Below, piece by piece: positions 44,274-53,358 of a DNA stretch of 64,000 nucleotides. The stretch lies in NCBI RefSeq assembly GCF_001434695.1, contig NZ_AZDI01000006.1:1-64000 (forward strand), written 5' to 3'. This DNA comes from Dellaglioa algida DSM 15638 (GTDB lineage: Bacteria; Bacillota; Bacilli; Lactobacillales; Lactobacillaceae). The notes under the pieces are model-generated. The model ran no database searches. It was given only the letters and a program-made list of their open reading frames with translations, and was not told the origin of the DNA. The position numbers and the translations under genes were made by a program. Positions within the stretch are counted from its first letter, which is position 1; every line of letters begins with the position of its first letter.

Positions 44274-46907
44274 TTATTTAATTGGCATAATACCGTAGGT
44301 TCTAATTTCCCCAGGTCTAAAACTCGATAATTCAATGGTATTAACCTTTGACTCAATGAATTTTTTGACTTTACCGTTCAGATCAAGTTCTGCAATATTG
44401 CATGCGACTTCTAATGCAATACGACCTGGCTTTTCAATTAAATCATCTGTTGGATTATAAAGACGTAGTTCATAACCGGCTTTATCGTCTGAGATTGAAA
44501 AACTACTTATTACCACTTCTAAATTTTCAACGGACATAATTTGGCTATGAATAACACTCGATGAAGTTGGATTCATCATAAAATATTGTAGAGGAGTAGT
44601 GAAGCGATTTATTATCTGATTTTGGTAGAAAAGGTTATTTTGGCTTAGTTGACGATGTTTATTTTGAAGTTCAATCGGATTAAACTTTGATTCAATAACT
44701 AAACCACCTTCAAATGATAATTCTTGATTTAATTGACTGTCCGGAGTTGGAACTATTTTTGTTTGTAAACCAGATGCATCCGATGGACGACGCATTAGGT
44801 CGGGTCTACCTAAGAAACCGACGCCTCTAAATAACGTAATGGCCATTTTATCAAATGACTTACCTATTAATTGAAAATCTTTTGTACCAAGGGTTAGAAA
44901 AGACCAACTTGCTTTTTTATTGTGAGAATTTGCGAAATGAATCATTGGTCGCATACTTGTTGGCTCTTCATGGTAACCAATTTCATTCCAGTCTTTAAGA
45001 TGTTTATCTTCAGTAGGACGAGTAATAACTCCAAATGGTGTGTCCGCATAGGAATTATCGATATCGGTTAATTGTGTATTTAGGATAAGACGCATTCGAT
45101 GATCAAAAACTGAGTTATCAATCTTAAGATTAAAATTAATTATATTTGAGTTCTGAATTAATTTGAGTGTTAATTGGTAATTAACTTTTCCGGTTTTATT
45201 TTTTAAAGCGCGTTCGCTTAGATTCATTGGCAAATCCCATGAACCGTTAATGGACATTATTTGATTGAAATATCCTGACTTGAAGGTGACTGAATTAGTA
45301 TCTGAAAAGTTTAAGTCTAATATCCAATCTTTGAATGCTGGAGAATAATCGTACGTATCTCCCTCATCGCCACTATCTTCAAACGTTATGAAATTGGAGT
45401 AAGAATTATTATTAAATTTTGTAATAAGAGTTAATTGGTTGTTTTCGAAATAAATTTTATAAAAATCATTTTGAATATCGTTAGATAGTTGTAATTCGTT
45501 TGCAGGTTTATTTGATTGGGTTGATTGAAAATAATAGCCAGTCCAATCAGTTGCTAATATTGTTGTTTTAAAAGAAATTTTAGTTATAAAGTAAAAATCG
45601 TTGGTCATTTCCTCGGTATTACGGCGTAAAACAGCAGCATTTTCTTTTCTTTGATAGATAATGTCAAAAGGAACGTTGGCGCCGTCAATTGTTGATATTG
45701 TAAAATGTGCATTGAGTGTACTAACCTCGAATTCTCTGACCTCACTGACTGTTACTGGAAGAGGATTCCATGCAAATAAGTCAGGTTGGTTTTTTTCTGT
45801 AATTGAAATGCTCAGTTTCCTCAGCAGATAACTCTTTAATGAAATGGATAATTGGTCCGCCGATATACCACGATGTAAAATATCTTGATTAGTTTTATCA
45901 CTGTTACAACCACCGGAACTATCATGAGCTTGACCGCGAGCAATTGTTTTCCAGATGTTATCGACTAATCCTTGCTTTTCAGGAATGCCTTGATGTGTAG
46001 CTATTGCCATTAGCGGTTCGACTTCATAGGTCATTCGTCGTTCTAACCGATCGTAAAGTTGTTTCAAATCATAACGAGAAGAGTAGATACCACGATGTAT
46101 TTTAGAATCCGATGGATCGATAAATTCCCCATTAAAAGTGGGTAAATTAGGTTCTTCAGCTAGCGAAGTGAAGAATTTTGGATAGGTGCTTTCCTTAATA
46201 ATAAAGTTTGATTCTGAAAGGATGTTATTTGCAACTTCAAGTCTATCTTTTAATTTATGATCGATGGCTCTTTGATCGCCACCAACTGGTAGAGCAAGAC
46301 TATTAGAAGCTGTATTAGTTGTAATTTTTTCCGATAAGTTAAGGAAATCGTCGTTCTCTACTAGATCTACGCCAGCATAATATCCGTTTTTAATATTAGC
46401 AACTAATACCTTTGAGGAGTCATTACTTGTCCAATAGAAGTAACGCGAATCATTATCAGAGGGGAATCCACGCCAGAAAACGGCGCTATCGATACCAAAA
46501 CCATTATATATTTTTGGCATGTCTTGACCTTGACCAAAAGAGTCAGGAAGATATCCAACTTTCATGACTCCACCTAAATCATCAGCTAACTTCGAACCAA
46601 TCCTAATATTACGAACAATCGATTCACCTGATGTGACCATTTCATCAATTTGAGTATACCAAGGTCCAATAAGTAATCGTCCAGCAGTAACGTATTTTTT
46701 AATAAGAATTTCTTTTCCTGGCGATGTCTCCAGGTAATCATCAATAATTGACATTTGTCCGTCTAATAGGTAATAATCTAATTCATTTTTATTTAATGCT
46801 TCAAAAACTTCATCCATGTGGAAAGCAAATTGAACTCGAGCTTCTTGACGAGTAAAATACCATTCAAAATCCCAATGAGTATGAGCAATTGCGTGAATTT
46901 TTTTCAA
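44274..46907 (-). CDS. GH38 alpha-mannosidase
   Basis: 877 residues from a TTG at 46907 with AGAGGTG six bases upstream; a GTG three codons earlier lies in that site. Zinc ligands in AHTHWDFEW (His11 and Asp13), nucleophile Asp122 in GYLPDSFGQGQDMP, GIDSAVFWRGFPS, and RGQAHDSSGGCNSD in the helical domain, followed by beta-sandwich domains. No signal peptide. Likely removes alpha-1,3 or alpha-1,2/1,6 mannose or 2-O-mannosylglycerate; linkage cannot be read from sequence. Middle gene of the operon. Confidence 0.92.
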   Translation of the reverse strand: MKKIHAIAHTHWDFEWYFTRQEARVQFAFHMDEVFEALNKNELDYYLLDGQMSIIDDYLETSPGKEILIKKYVTAGRLLIGPWYTQIDEMVTSGESIVRNIRIGSKLADDLGGVMKVGYLPDSFGQGQDMPKIYNGFGIDSAVFWRGFPSDNDSRYFYWTSNDSSKVLVANIKNGYYAGVDLVENDDFLNLSEKITTNTASNSLALPVGGDQRAIDHKLKDRLEVANNILSESNFIIKESTYPKFFTSLAEEPNLPTFNGEFIDPSDSKIHRGIYSSRYDLKQLYDRLERRMTYEVEPLMAIATHQGIPEKQGLVDNIWKTIARGQAHDSSGGCNSDKTNQDILHRGISADQLSISLKSYLLRKLSISITEKNQPDLFAWNPLPVTVSEVREFEVSTLNAHFTISTIDGANVPFDIIYQRKENAAVLRRNTEEMTNDFYFITKISFKTTILATDWTGYYFQSTQSNKPANELQLSNDIQNDFYKIYFENNQLTLITKFNNNSYSNFITFEDSGDEGDTYDYSPAFKDWILDLNFSDTNSVTFKSGYFNQIMSINGSWDLPMNLSERALKNKTGKVNYQLTLKLIQNSNIINFNLKIDNSVFDHRMRLILNTQLTDIDNSYADTPFGVITRPTEDKHLKDWNEIGYHEEPTSMRPMIHFANSHNKKASWSFLTLGTKDFQLIGKSFDKMAITLFRGVGFLGRPDLMRRPSDASGLQTKIVPTPDSQLNQELSFEGGLVIESKFNPIELQNKHRQLSQNNLFYQNQIINRFTTPLQYFMMNPTSSSVIHSQIMSVENLEVVISSFSISDDKAGYELRLYNPTDDLIEKPGRIALEVACNIAELDLNGKVKKFIESKVNTIELSSFRPGEIRTYGIMPIK

Positions 46908-46937
46908 AGGAAACACCTCTTATTTTCTTAAATGTAG

Positions 46938-48287
46938 TTATTCAGTAATCGTATTTGGTTCCATTTTTTTTGCTTCTGCACGTTCGTGACGTTGATTAAT
47001 AATGACGAATGGCGCATATAATGCGGTATCGAGAACGACTAAAACGGCAGTTAAGACTACAGGGCTTAAGTGAAATGCACCTAGTACCCACGTGCTAATA
47101 AAAATAGGTTCATTACCGGAATTTAGAACAACAAGTGGTACAACCCAACCGATTGATGTTACGACATAAGCGATAATTGCGTTCGTAACGGGAACAACTA
47201 TCCATGGAATAAACATTAATGGATTTAAAACGATAGGTAACCCAAAAATAACAGGTTCATTGATACCAAAACAACTAGGGATAAAACCTAGTTTTGCCAC
47301 TTCTCGTTCCTTTTCCCCTTTATTTGTGAAAATTAACATTGCAATAATTAATCCAAATGTTGCACCGGAACCGCCAATCATAGCGTAGACGTTTGTCATT
47401 GTATTAGGTGAAATTGAAATATCCGCAAAACTTTGAGTTTCAGCAAATTTTGCAACATTTTTGAGAAAAAGTGGTAACCAAAATGCAGATATAACACCCC
47501 AAACGATGTTAAAGCCATGTAAGCCAAGGAACCAAAGAATCTGTTCCAATAAAATAACAATAATAATAGCAGGTAGTCCAACACCAACGCTTAACATGGG
47601 TGATATAACAATATCCGCGATCATTTGAACCAATGAAACGTAACCAAGTGATTGAATTAAAATTCTAACTACTCCAAAGATAATTAATACTTCAGAAATT
47701 GGGATTAATGAGAAAAATGAATCAAAAACATTTTGTGGAACGTTGCCTGGCATCTTGATAGTAAATTTACTTCTCGCGAAGCGAGCAAATAGTGATACGG
47801 CAAGCATCCCGACAATTAAAGCCGTAAACATTCCTTCATAACTAAAAAATGAGGTGGAAAATCCTTCAACAATTTTTGCTTTTCCATCCAAAAAGTTAAC
47901 ATTGTTTGGTATCATAACGAAGTATGCCGCGAATGCTAACAATGTTGCAATGATTGGATTCAAGCCTTTATTTTTTTCGTCTTTTTTTAATTCCATTGCG
48001 TACGAGTATGCCGATGAGAAAACAACAATTAATGCGACGATACCAAGGGTTGCGGTACCAATATAACCAAATAAATCGCTAATGCTTGTTAAAATAACAT
48101 TATGAATATTTTTTGCTTTGATTAATGCGTCGAGTTCCATTTTAATTAAGTTGGAGAATGATCCGACAACGGTAAAGGGAATGGTTCTAACGAACGCATT
48201 CTTAATCGCCTGCAAAATGGTATTTTTTTCTACCCATGCAGAAACTTTTAAGAGTGGTTCTTGAATCTTTTCTAAGTTAAAATGCAT
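46938..48287 (-). CDS. PTS transporter EIIC, lactose/cellobiose family
   Basis: 449 residues, about ten membrane segments. The lac/cel EIIC signature GINEPVIFGLPIVLNPLMFIPW is intact, and the N-terminus (EKIQEPLLKVSAWVEKNTILQAIKNAFVRTIPFTVVGSF) is typical. It imports and phosphorylates a glycoside together with EIIA/EIIB, which are not encoded nearby, so it must share those subunits with another system. In this operon the substrate is probably a mannose-containing di- or oligosaccharide. AGGAG precedes the ATG; the promoter has operator and cre elements. Confidence 0.9.
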   Translation of the reverse strand: MHFNLEKIQEPLLKVSAWVEKNTILQAIKNAFVRTIPFTVVGSFSNLIKMELDALIKAKNIHNVILTSISDLFGYIGTATLGIVALIVVFSSAYSYAMELKKDEKNKGLNPIIATLLAFAAYFVMIPNNVNFLDGKAKIVEGFSTSFFSYEGMFTALIVGMLAVSLFARFARSKFTIKMPGNVPQNVFDSFFSLIPISEVLIIFGVVRILIQSLGYVSLVQMIADIVISPMLSVGVGLPAIIIVILLEQILWFLGLHGFNIVWGVISAFWLPLFLKNVAKFAETQSFADISISPNTMTNVYAMIGGSGATFGLIIAMLIFTNKGEKEREVAKLGFIPSCFGINEPVIFGLPIVLNPLMFIPWIVVPVTNAIIAYVVTSIGWVVPLVVLNSGNEPIFISTWVLGAFHLSPVVLTAVLVVLDTALYAPFVIINQRHERAEAKKMEPNTITE

Positions 48288-48314
48288 AATAAAAATCTCC
48301 TTTTATTTCGTCTT

Positions 48315-48329
48315 AGGAAGCGCTTTCCA
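48315..48329 (-). promoter_or_regulatory. cre-like box in the PTS operon leader
   Basis: AGGAAGCGCTTTCCA, with the GCGCTTTC core of CcpA boxes but imperfect end bases, lies 8-22 bases downstream of the PTS -10. Confidence 0.55.
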
Positions 48330-48336
48330 TAAATAG

Positions 48337-48373
48337 AGTATAACCATTAACATATAATTTGTAAATACATATT
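48337..48373 (-). promoter_or_regulatory. PTS-GH38-GH125 promoter with GntR operator
   Basis: On the minus strand: -35 TTTACA (48365-48360), 17-base spacer, -10 TATACT (48342-48337). The plus-strand element TTGTAAATACATATT (48359-48373), a HutC/UTRA-type operator, covers the -35. Confidence 0.75.
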
Positions 48374-48378
48374 TTAAT

Positions 48379-48392
48379 TAAAAACGTTTACA
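48379..48392 (+). promoter_or_regulatory. cre (CcpA) box between divergent promoters
   Basis: TAAAAACGTTTACA matches TGNAANCGNTNNCA except for the second base; it overlaps the -35 of the GntR gene and lies just upstream of the PTS promoter. Confidence 0.6.
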
Positions 48393-48425
48393 AATTATTT
48401 AATTTAGTATAATATGTATATACAA
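48387..48425 (+). promoter_or_regulatory. Promoter and operator of the GntR/UTRA gene
   Basis: TTTACA (48387-48392), 15-base spacer, TATAAT (48408-48413). AATATGTATATACAA (48411-48425) contains the GTATATAC core of UTRA-type regulators and is, in reverse, a 14/15 match to the operator on the PTS promoter. Confidence 0.7.
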
Positions 48426-48448
48426 TAATAAAGAAATGAGGTAGACAA

Positions 48449-49168
48449 ATGTATAGGTATCGAGAAATATATTCAGATATCAAGCGAGATATATTAACAA
48501 ATCATTATCGTGCGGGTTCCTTGCTGCCAACTCAAGAAATATTAACTGAAAAATACGAAGTTTCTAGGCTGACGTTAAAAAAGTCTTTAAATTTATTGAT
48601 CGACGAAGGATTAGTCTATAGCAAACAGGGTTCAGGAACGTATGTCCGCCCTAGGATGGATACTCAGTCGACCGAGATGCTTCCTTTAGATTTGCCGATT
48701 GGAGTAACCTACTCACATAGGGATCAAAAAATAACTAGCAGGTTATTGTACTTTAACGCACGATTACCGACCGAGTTAGAACGAAAAAATTTACAAATCT
48801 TATCCAATGATCCAGTTTATGAAATTAAACGGATCCGTTTAATTAATAATCAGGTGTACAGTTTTGAACATTCTGTGATGCCGGTTTCAGTTGCACCAAT
48901 TAATGAAAAAATATTATCTGGATCTGTGTATGATTATTTAGGTAGTTACGCAAAAATACAGTTAACGGATGCGCGGAGAGTCGTTTACGCGGAACCGGCA
49001 AGTGAAGAAACGAGCCAAGCTTTGGAAGTGGATATGAATAGCCCAATCTTTGTGATAGATCAAATAGCTTACGATCAAAAAGGGCGCGCTTTTGAGTATT
49101 CAACATCGAGATTTGTGAGTAATCATAATAAATTTGTACTTGATGTGCACTTATCTAAAATGGATTGA
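48449..49168 (+). CDS. GntR-family regulator with UTRA effector domain (HutC subfamily)
   Basis: 239 residues. N-terminal winged helix YRYREIYSDIKRDILTNHYRAGSLLPTQEILTEKYEVSRLTLKKSLNLLIDEGLVYSKQGSGTYV; UTRA domain from about residue 85 (LPTELERKNLQILSNDPVYEIKRIRLINNQVYSFEHSVMPVSV to FEYSTSRFVSNHNKFVLDVHL). It is divergent from the mannoside operon and the two promoters carry matched operators, so it most likely represses both until a phosphorylated sugar binds. GAGG precedes the ATG. Confidence 0.9.
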   Translation: MYRYREIYSDIKRDILTNHYRAGSLLPTQEILTEKYEVSRLTLKKSLNLLIDEGLVYSKQGSGTYVRPRMDTQSTEMLPLDLPIGVTYSHRDQKITSRLLYFNARLPTELERKNLQILSNDPVYEIKRIRLINNQVYSFEHSVMPVSVAPINEKILSGSVYDYLGSYAKIQLTDARRVVYAEPASEETSQALEVDMNSPIFVIDQIAYDQKGRAFEYSTSRFVSNHNKFVLDVHLSKMD

Positions 49169-49172
49169 TTTA

Positions 49173-49250
49173 TCAAATGTTTTCTAAAATCGTTTTTAGT
49201 CCTTGTAAATTAAATACGTGCTAGGCAATAGAAGTGAGTGATATATTGAA
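49173..49250 (-). pseudogene. C-terminal remnant of a second SRPBCC-type gene
   Basis: On the minus strand, the last about 25 codons read IA-stop-HVF NLQGLKTILENI, matching PIAKHAFNSNLQGLKKVIEIN at the end of the intact SRPBCC protein at 49805-50221. An in-frame stop interrupts it and the rest is missing. A degraded or recombined copy. Confidence 0.6.
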
Positions 49251-49296
49251 GTAATTTATGATCTTTGTGCTAAATATATAGGACGTCAACAGCACA

Positions 49297-49727
49297 GGAG
49301 TGAAAAATCCTTATTTATCTATGACAGATTGGGGTTGGTAAGTTGATTCTAAAGGCCTGTAAATTCCATTGATTTATTTATATGATAGATATGGTAAACC
49401 ACTGTGGATTATTTAAAACGGACTAGGCAATAATGATAAAGTTGAATCAGATGGTTCGATTCAAGATGATTATCAAATTGAGTATTTCCGTAATCATTTT
49501 CAGTCAATCTCTGATGCCATTGAAGATGGGGTTGGCGTTCGAGGCTACGCATCATGGGGATGAATTGATCTAGTTAGTGCCCCGACATCACAAAGGAGTA
49601 AAAGATATAGGTTCATTTAGGTAGATTTAGATGACTATAACCAAGATACATATTAAAACGAACGAAGAAGAAATCATTCAATTTGTATCGTGATGTTATA
49701 AAATCAAATGGGTCTAAATTAGCATAA
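49297..49727 (+). pseudogene. Decayed 6-phospho-beta-glucosidase (GH1) C-terminal remnant
   Basis: Translation with stops tolerated gives GVKNPYLSMTDWGW-stop-VDSKGL-stop, LYDRYGKPLWII-stop-NGLGNNDKVESDGSIQDDYQIEYFRNHF, DAIEDGVGVRGYASWG-stop-IDLVSAPTS and, after a frameshift near 49655, LKRTKKKSFNLYRDVIKSNG. This is unmistakably the C-terminal third of a GH1 6-phospho-beta-glucosidase. At least four in-frame stops are present, one replacing the nucleophile Glu of the ENG motif (49414-49416). The N-terminal two thirds are gone. The gene is dead and points to a lost beta-glucoside PTS function next to the mannoside locus. Confidence 0.85.
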
Positions 49728-49730
49728 ATA

Positions 49731-49755
49731 ACTTTATTTTTATAAACTGTCATTT
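49731..49755 (+). repeat. 25-bp direct repeat, copy 1
   Basis: ACTTTATTTTTATAAACT followed by GTCATTT; a copy with one difference is at 51232-51256. The two flank the SRPBCC-XRE gene pair. Confidence 0.7.
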
Positions 49756-49766
49756 GAATGGCAATA

Positions 49767-49806
49767 AAATAAAAGGACAACTCTGAAGTGAGTTGTCCTT
49801 TTATTT
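49767..49806 (-). terminator. Terminator of the SRPBCC gene
   Basis: Perfect 17-bp stem (49767-49783 with 49790-49806), loop TGAAGT; one arm includes the stop codon of the minus-strand gene. Confidence 0.9.
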
Positions 49807-50221
49807 AATTAATTTCTATAACTTTTTTTAGTCCTTGTAAATTTGAATTAAAAGCATGTTTAGCAATTGGGGTAAGTAATTTTAAGGGTAAATGTGAATG
49901 ATTATTTGGAGATAGGTAAAAACATTCTTCGACTAATGTTTTAGTGTCATTGCTTGTTAAAATAAAACTTAATGTATATTCGAGTTTACCGCCTGTACTT
50001 TGATAGGAGATTGTATCATTTTCAGTACTAATAGAGAGTTGTTCATTTTTATTTAAAGCAGAATCTGTTCTGCGAATATTAAATTTTTGGTCATCGAGCG
50101 GATCAACCTGAATAATATCTGGAACCCATTTGAGTAAAAATTTTGGATTTTGTAAAAGTAGAGCAATTGTTTCTTTACTTGATTCAATTGAAATAGTATT
50201 TGAAAATAGTAATTCATTCAT
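49805..50221 (-). CDS. SRPBCC-fold (polyketide cyclase/START-like) protein
   Basis: 138 residues. FSNTISIESSKETIALLLQNPKFLLKWVPDIIQVDPL is the START-like opening, followed by alternating strands and a long C-terminal helix (LPLKLLTPIAKHAFNSNLQGLKKVIE), which is the SRPBCC ligand-cavity fold. Ligand unknown. GGAGG lies eight bases before the ATG. About 80 bases downstream of the XRE regulator on the same strand; likely one operon. A broken paralogue fragment sits at 49173-49250. Confidence 0.75.
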   Translation of the reverse strand: MNELLFSNTISIESSKETIALLLQNPKFLLKWVPDIIQVDPLDDQKFNIRRTDSALNKNEQLSISTENDTISYQSTGGKLEYTLSFILTSNDTKTLVEECFYLSPNNHSHLPLKLLTPIAKHAFNSNLQGLKKVIEIN

Positions 50222-50298
50222 AAATTGAAGCCTCCTTTTATTTGATGGCTTCAGTCTATCTAATCTATAAAGAAATTTAAAATCAGTATTCTGATATT

Positions 50299-51120
50299 TT
50301 ATATGTTTTTATAGATTTTTTCGCTAAAAAGATTAGTTAATAATTTTTGATTTTGAGTGGCTTCTAAAAGTTTGTCGTCATCTTCAGATTTTTTTGCAAT
50401 TTGTGCCATTAAATAAAAGGAATTTGCTAGCATATAATGCGAGTTATGTTCAGTGGCGAAGGTAATAGTCTTGTCTATCCAATTAAGGGATGTAGTATAA
50501 TCAGCGAGTTCAAAATAAATGAGTGACGTTAAGTAAAATAAAATATTTTGATTTTCTTCATAAAATAAGTTAGCAAAATTTTCAAAAGTTTGGTCAATGT
50601 AGGTTTGAGTTGTCGTTTTAAGGTGATGTTTTGCGTAGATAAAAGCTAAAAAAATGGTTCCAAGTCTGGAAAGTGTACCTTGAAGACTATTTTTGCCAGA
50701 AGCAAGAGATAGTTTGATGGCTTTTTCAGCATTAGCAGTGTTAGTTTCAGTATGCAGGGAGGCAACGCCAACATAGTAATAGTAGGCTTGTAGTTGTTTG
50801 TCTGTTTTTAAGTCATCAATGATTGATTTCTCATTGAGAAACTGAAGTAATTCATTGTAGCAATGTTGATTACATAATCTATCAACGCGATTATTAAATT
50901 GAGTTTCTGAACTAATATCAAAATTTTTTAAAAGGCTTATTTGATCTAAATCAATAGACAGTTTTTGGCATAAATGAATTAATAGTTGCGCATTAGGCAT
51001 ATACTTATTCGTCTCAATGGCACTAAGCATAGATTGTGCACAAATATCCTGGGAAACTTCTTTTTGAGTTAAATGTTGTTTCTTGCGAGTTTCTTTTAAA
51101 ATTGAGCCTATTGTAATCAA
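50299..51120 (-). CDS. XRE-family regulator with helical (TPR-like) C-terminal domain, Rgg/PlcR-like
   Basis: 273 residues from a TTG at 51120, with AAGGTG seven bases upstream; the GTG at 51129 is inside that site. HTH IGSILKETRKKQHLTQKEVSQDICAQSMLSAIETNKYMPNAQLLIHLCQKL (residues 3-55), then all-helical repeats such as YYYYVGVASLHTETNTANAEKAIKLSL. This is the layout of Rgg/RRNPP peptide-responsive regulators, though no pheromone gene is evident beside it. Possible targets are the SRPBCC gene and the divergent membrane protein at 51341. Confidence 0.75.
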   Translation of the reverse strand: MITIGSILKETRKKQHLTQKEVSQDICAQSMLSAIETNKYMPNAQLLIHLCQKLSIDLDQISLLKNFDISSETQFNNRVDRLCNQHCYNELLQFLNEKSIIDDLKTDKQLQAYYYYVGVASLHTETNTANAEKAIKLSLASGKNSLQGTLSRLGTIFLAFIYAKHHLKTTTQTYIDQTFENFANLFYEENQNILFYLTSLIYFELADYTTSLNWIDKTITFATEHNSHYMLANSFYLMAQIAKKSEDDDKLLEATQNQKLLTNLFSEKIYKNI

Positions 51121-51231
51121 GACAATCACCTTCTTTTAATTATTTGTAAAAATAGATTGGATAAGACGATTAATTGGGAAATGTTACAGTTAACTTATCA
51201 TAATTTAGATATAGCCGAAAGGTTATAAAGT

Positions 51232-51256
51232 ACTTTATTTTTATAAACTATCATTT
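51232..51256 (+). repeat. 25-bp direct repeat, copy 2
   Basis: ACTTTATTTTTATAAACT followed by ATCATTT, one base different from the copy at 49731-49755. Confidence 0.7.
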
Positions 51257-51340
51257 TTCAAGCGCGCCGAGTACAATTAGGCTGTTAGGTGGTTATTAAA
51301 ACTTAAATAAATCCGAAAACTTAGTGAGAGGGGAAACAAT

Positions 51341-52183
51341 ATGCGCGCAGAATTTCAAAGTGAAATCAATAAAACAGGTAGTCGGGATAATCACAAAGGG
51401 TTGAACGGCTGGTTGGCATTCTTCTTAACACTTAGCTTAATCGTATTATTTGTGACGAGTGTTTTAAGAATGACTGTGTTAAATCAAAAATATACGGAAG
51501 ATAGAGTCTTGACGGACACGAGTGTAAGTTTAGTGACTAGGGAGATGAACGATGCAATATCAAATATTGCGACATTAAATAACGTACCAGCGTCAATTGT
51601 CAAAGATGCGTTAACGGATCAACAAGTTGATGACATCGCAAAAGCGAGTCTCGGTAATATCTACACGGGTAAAGAAAAAGTAATCAATCCAACAGAGATA
51701 ACAAATCAAGTTGCTAGTAACATTTCGAAAAAGGTAAACACGTCAAACGCGACGGATAATGCTGAAGCAGACAGCCTTGTTGCAACTTTTAAAAGTAATT
51801 TGAATGAGTATTTAACGAATAATGTTCAAAATTCGTACTTATCAAAAATTTCCTCAACGGTTAGTTCGATAAAATCGACAGTGCAGTCTTTCTTTTTATA
51901 TAGTTTAATTGTCTCAGTTGTACTTACGTTACTTTTACTAGTTGTTAATCGTGCGTTTTTTATACCGCTTAAATATATAGGATCTAGTGCCATCTGGAGT
52001 GGTATTTTAATTGCTGTGGGCTCGGCACTTGCATTATACACCGGGTTAATCAGCATTGTATCTAGTAGGGCAGCCGTTTTTACAGGCATCGTAAGTTCAT
52101 ATATTAATGACACTCTTAATACAATGCTAGTTGGAAGTTTGATGATGGTTGTCGTCGGTTTAGTATTCTGGTTAATTGGTCGT

Positions 52184-52198
<15 letters not shown>
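51341..52198 (+). CDS. Unknown membrane protein with four helices and a large outside loop
   Basis: 285 residues. A first helix (about 25-46), then an extracellular polar region of about 130 residues rich in Asn, Thr and Ser (TSVSLVTREMNDAISNIATLNNVPASIVKDAL ... NLNEYLTNNV), then three close membrane helices (about 185-205, 215-240, 258-280) and the ending RNSSK. No cysteine. Family not recognised. GAGAGGGG precedes the ATG. Divergent from the XRE gene, so it may be its target. Its stop lies in a very long inverted repeat. Confidence 0.7.
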
Positions 52199-53252
<1,054 letters not shown>

Positions 53253-53298
53253 TTATGTTTATTAGTTTACCATAATAAAAATAATTGAGTGAAAAAGA

Positions 53299-53340
53299 TT
53301 GTAATTTTAGTAAATATTTAGTAAAATGAAAGCGGTTAAT
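53299..53340 (+). promoter_or_regulatory. galKT promoter with operator-like direct repeats and a cre box
   Basis: -35 TTGTAA (53299-53304), 17-base spacer, -10 TAAAAT (53322-53327). TTTAGTAAA occurs at 53306-53314 and 53317-53325, one helical turn apart, as possible GalR sites. TGAAAGCGGTTAAT (53327-53340) resembles a cre except at the last two bases. Confidence 0.65.
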
Positions 53341-53358
53341 AAATTGGAGGAAAATATA

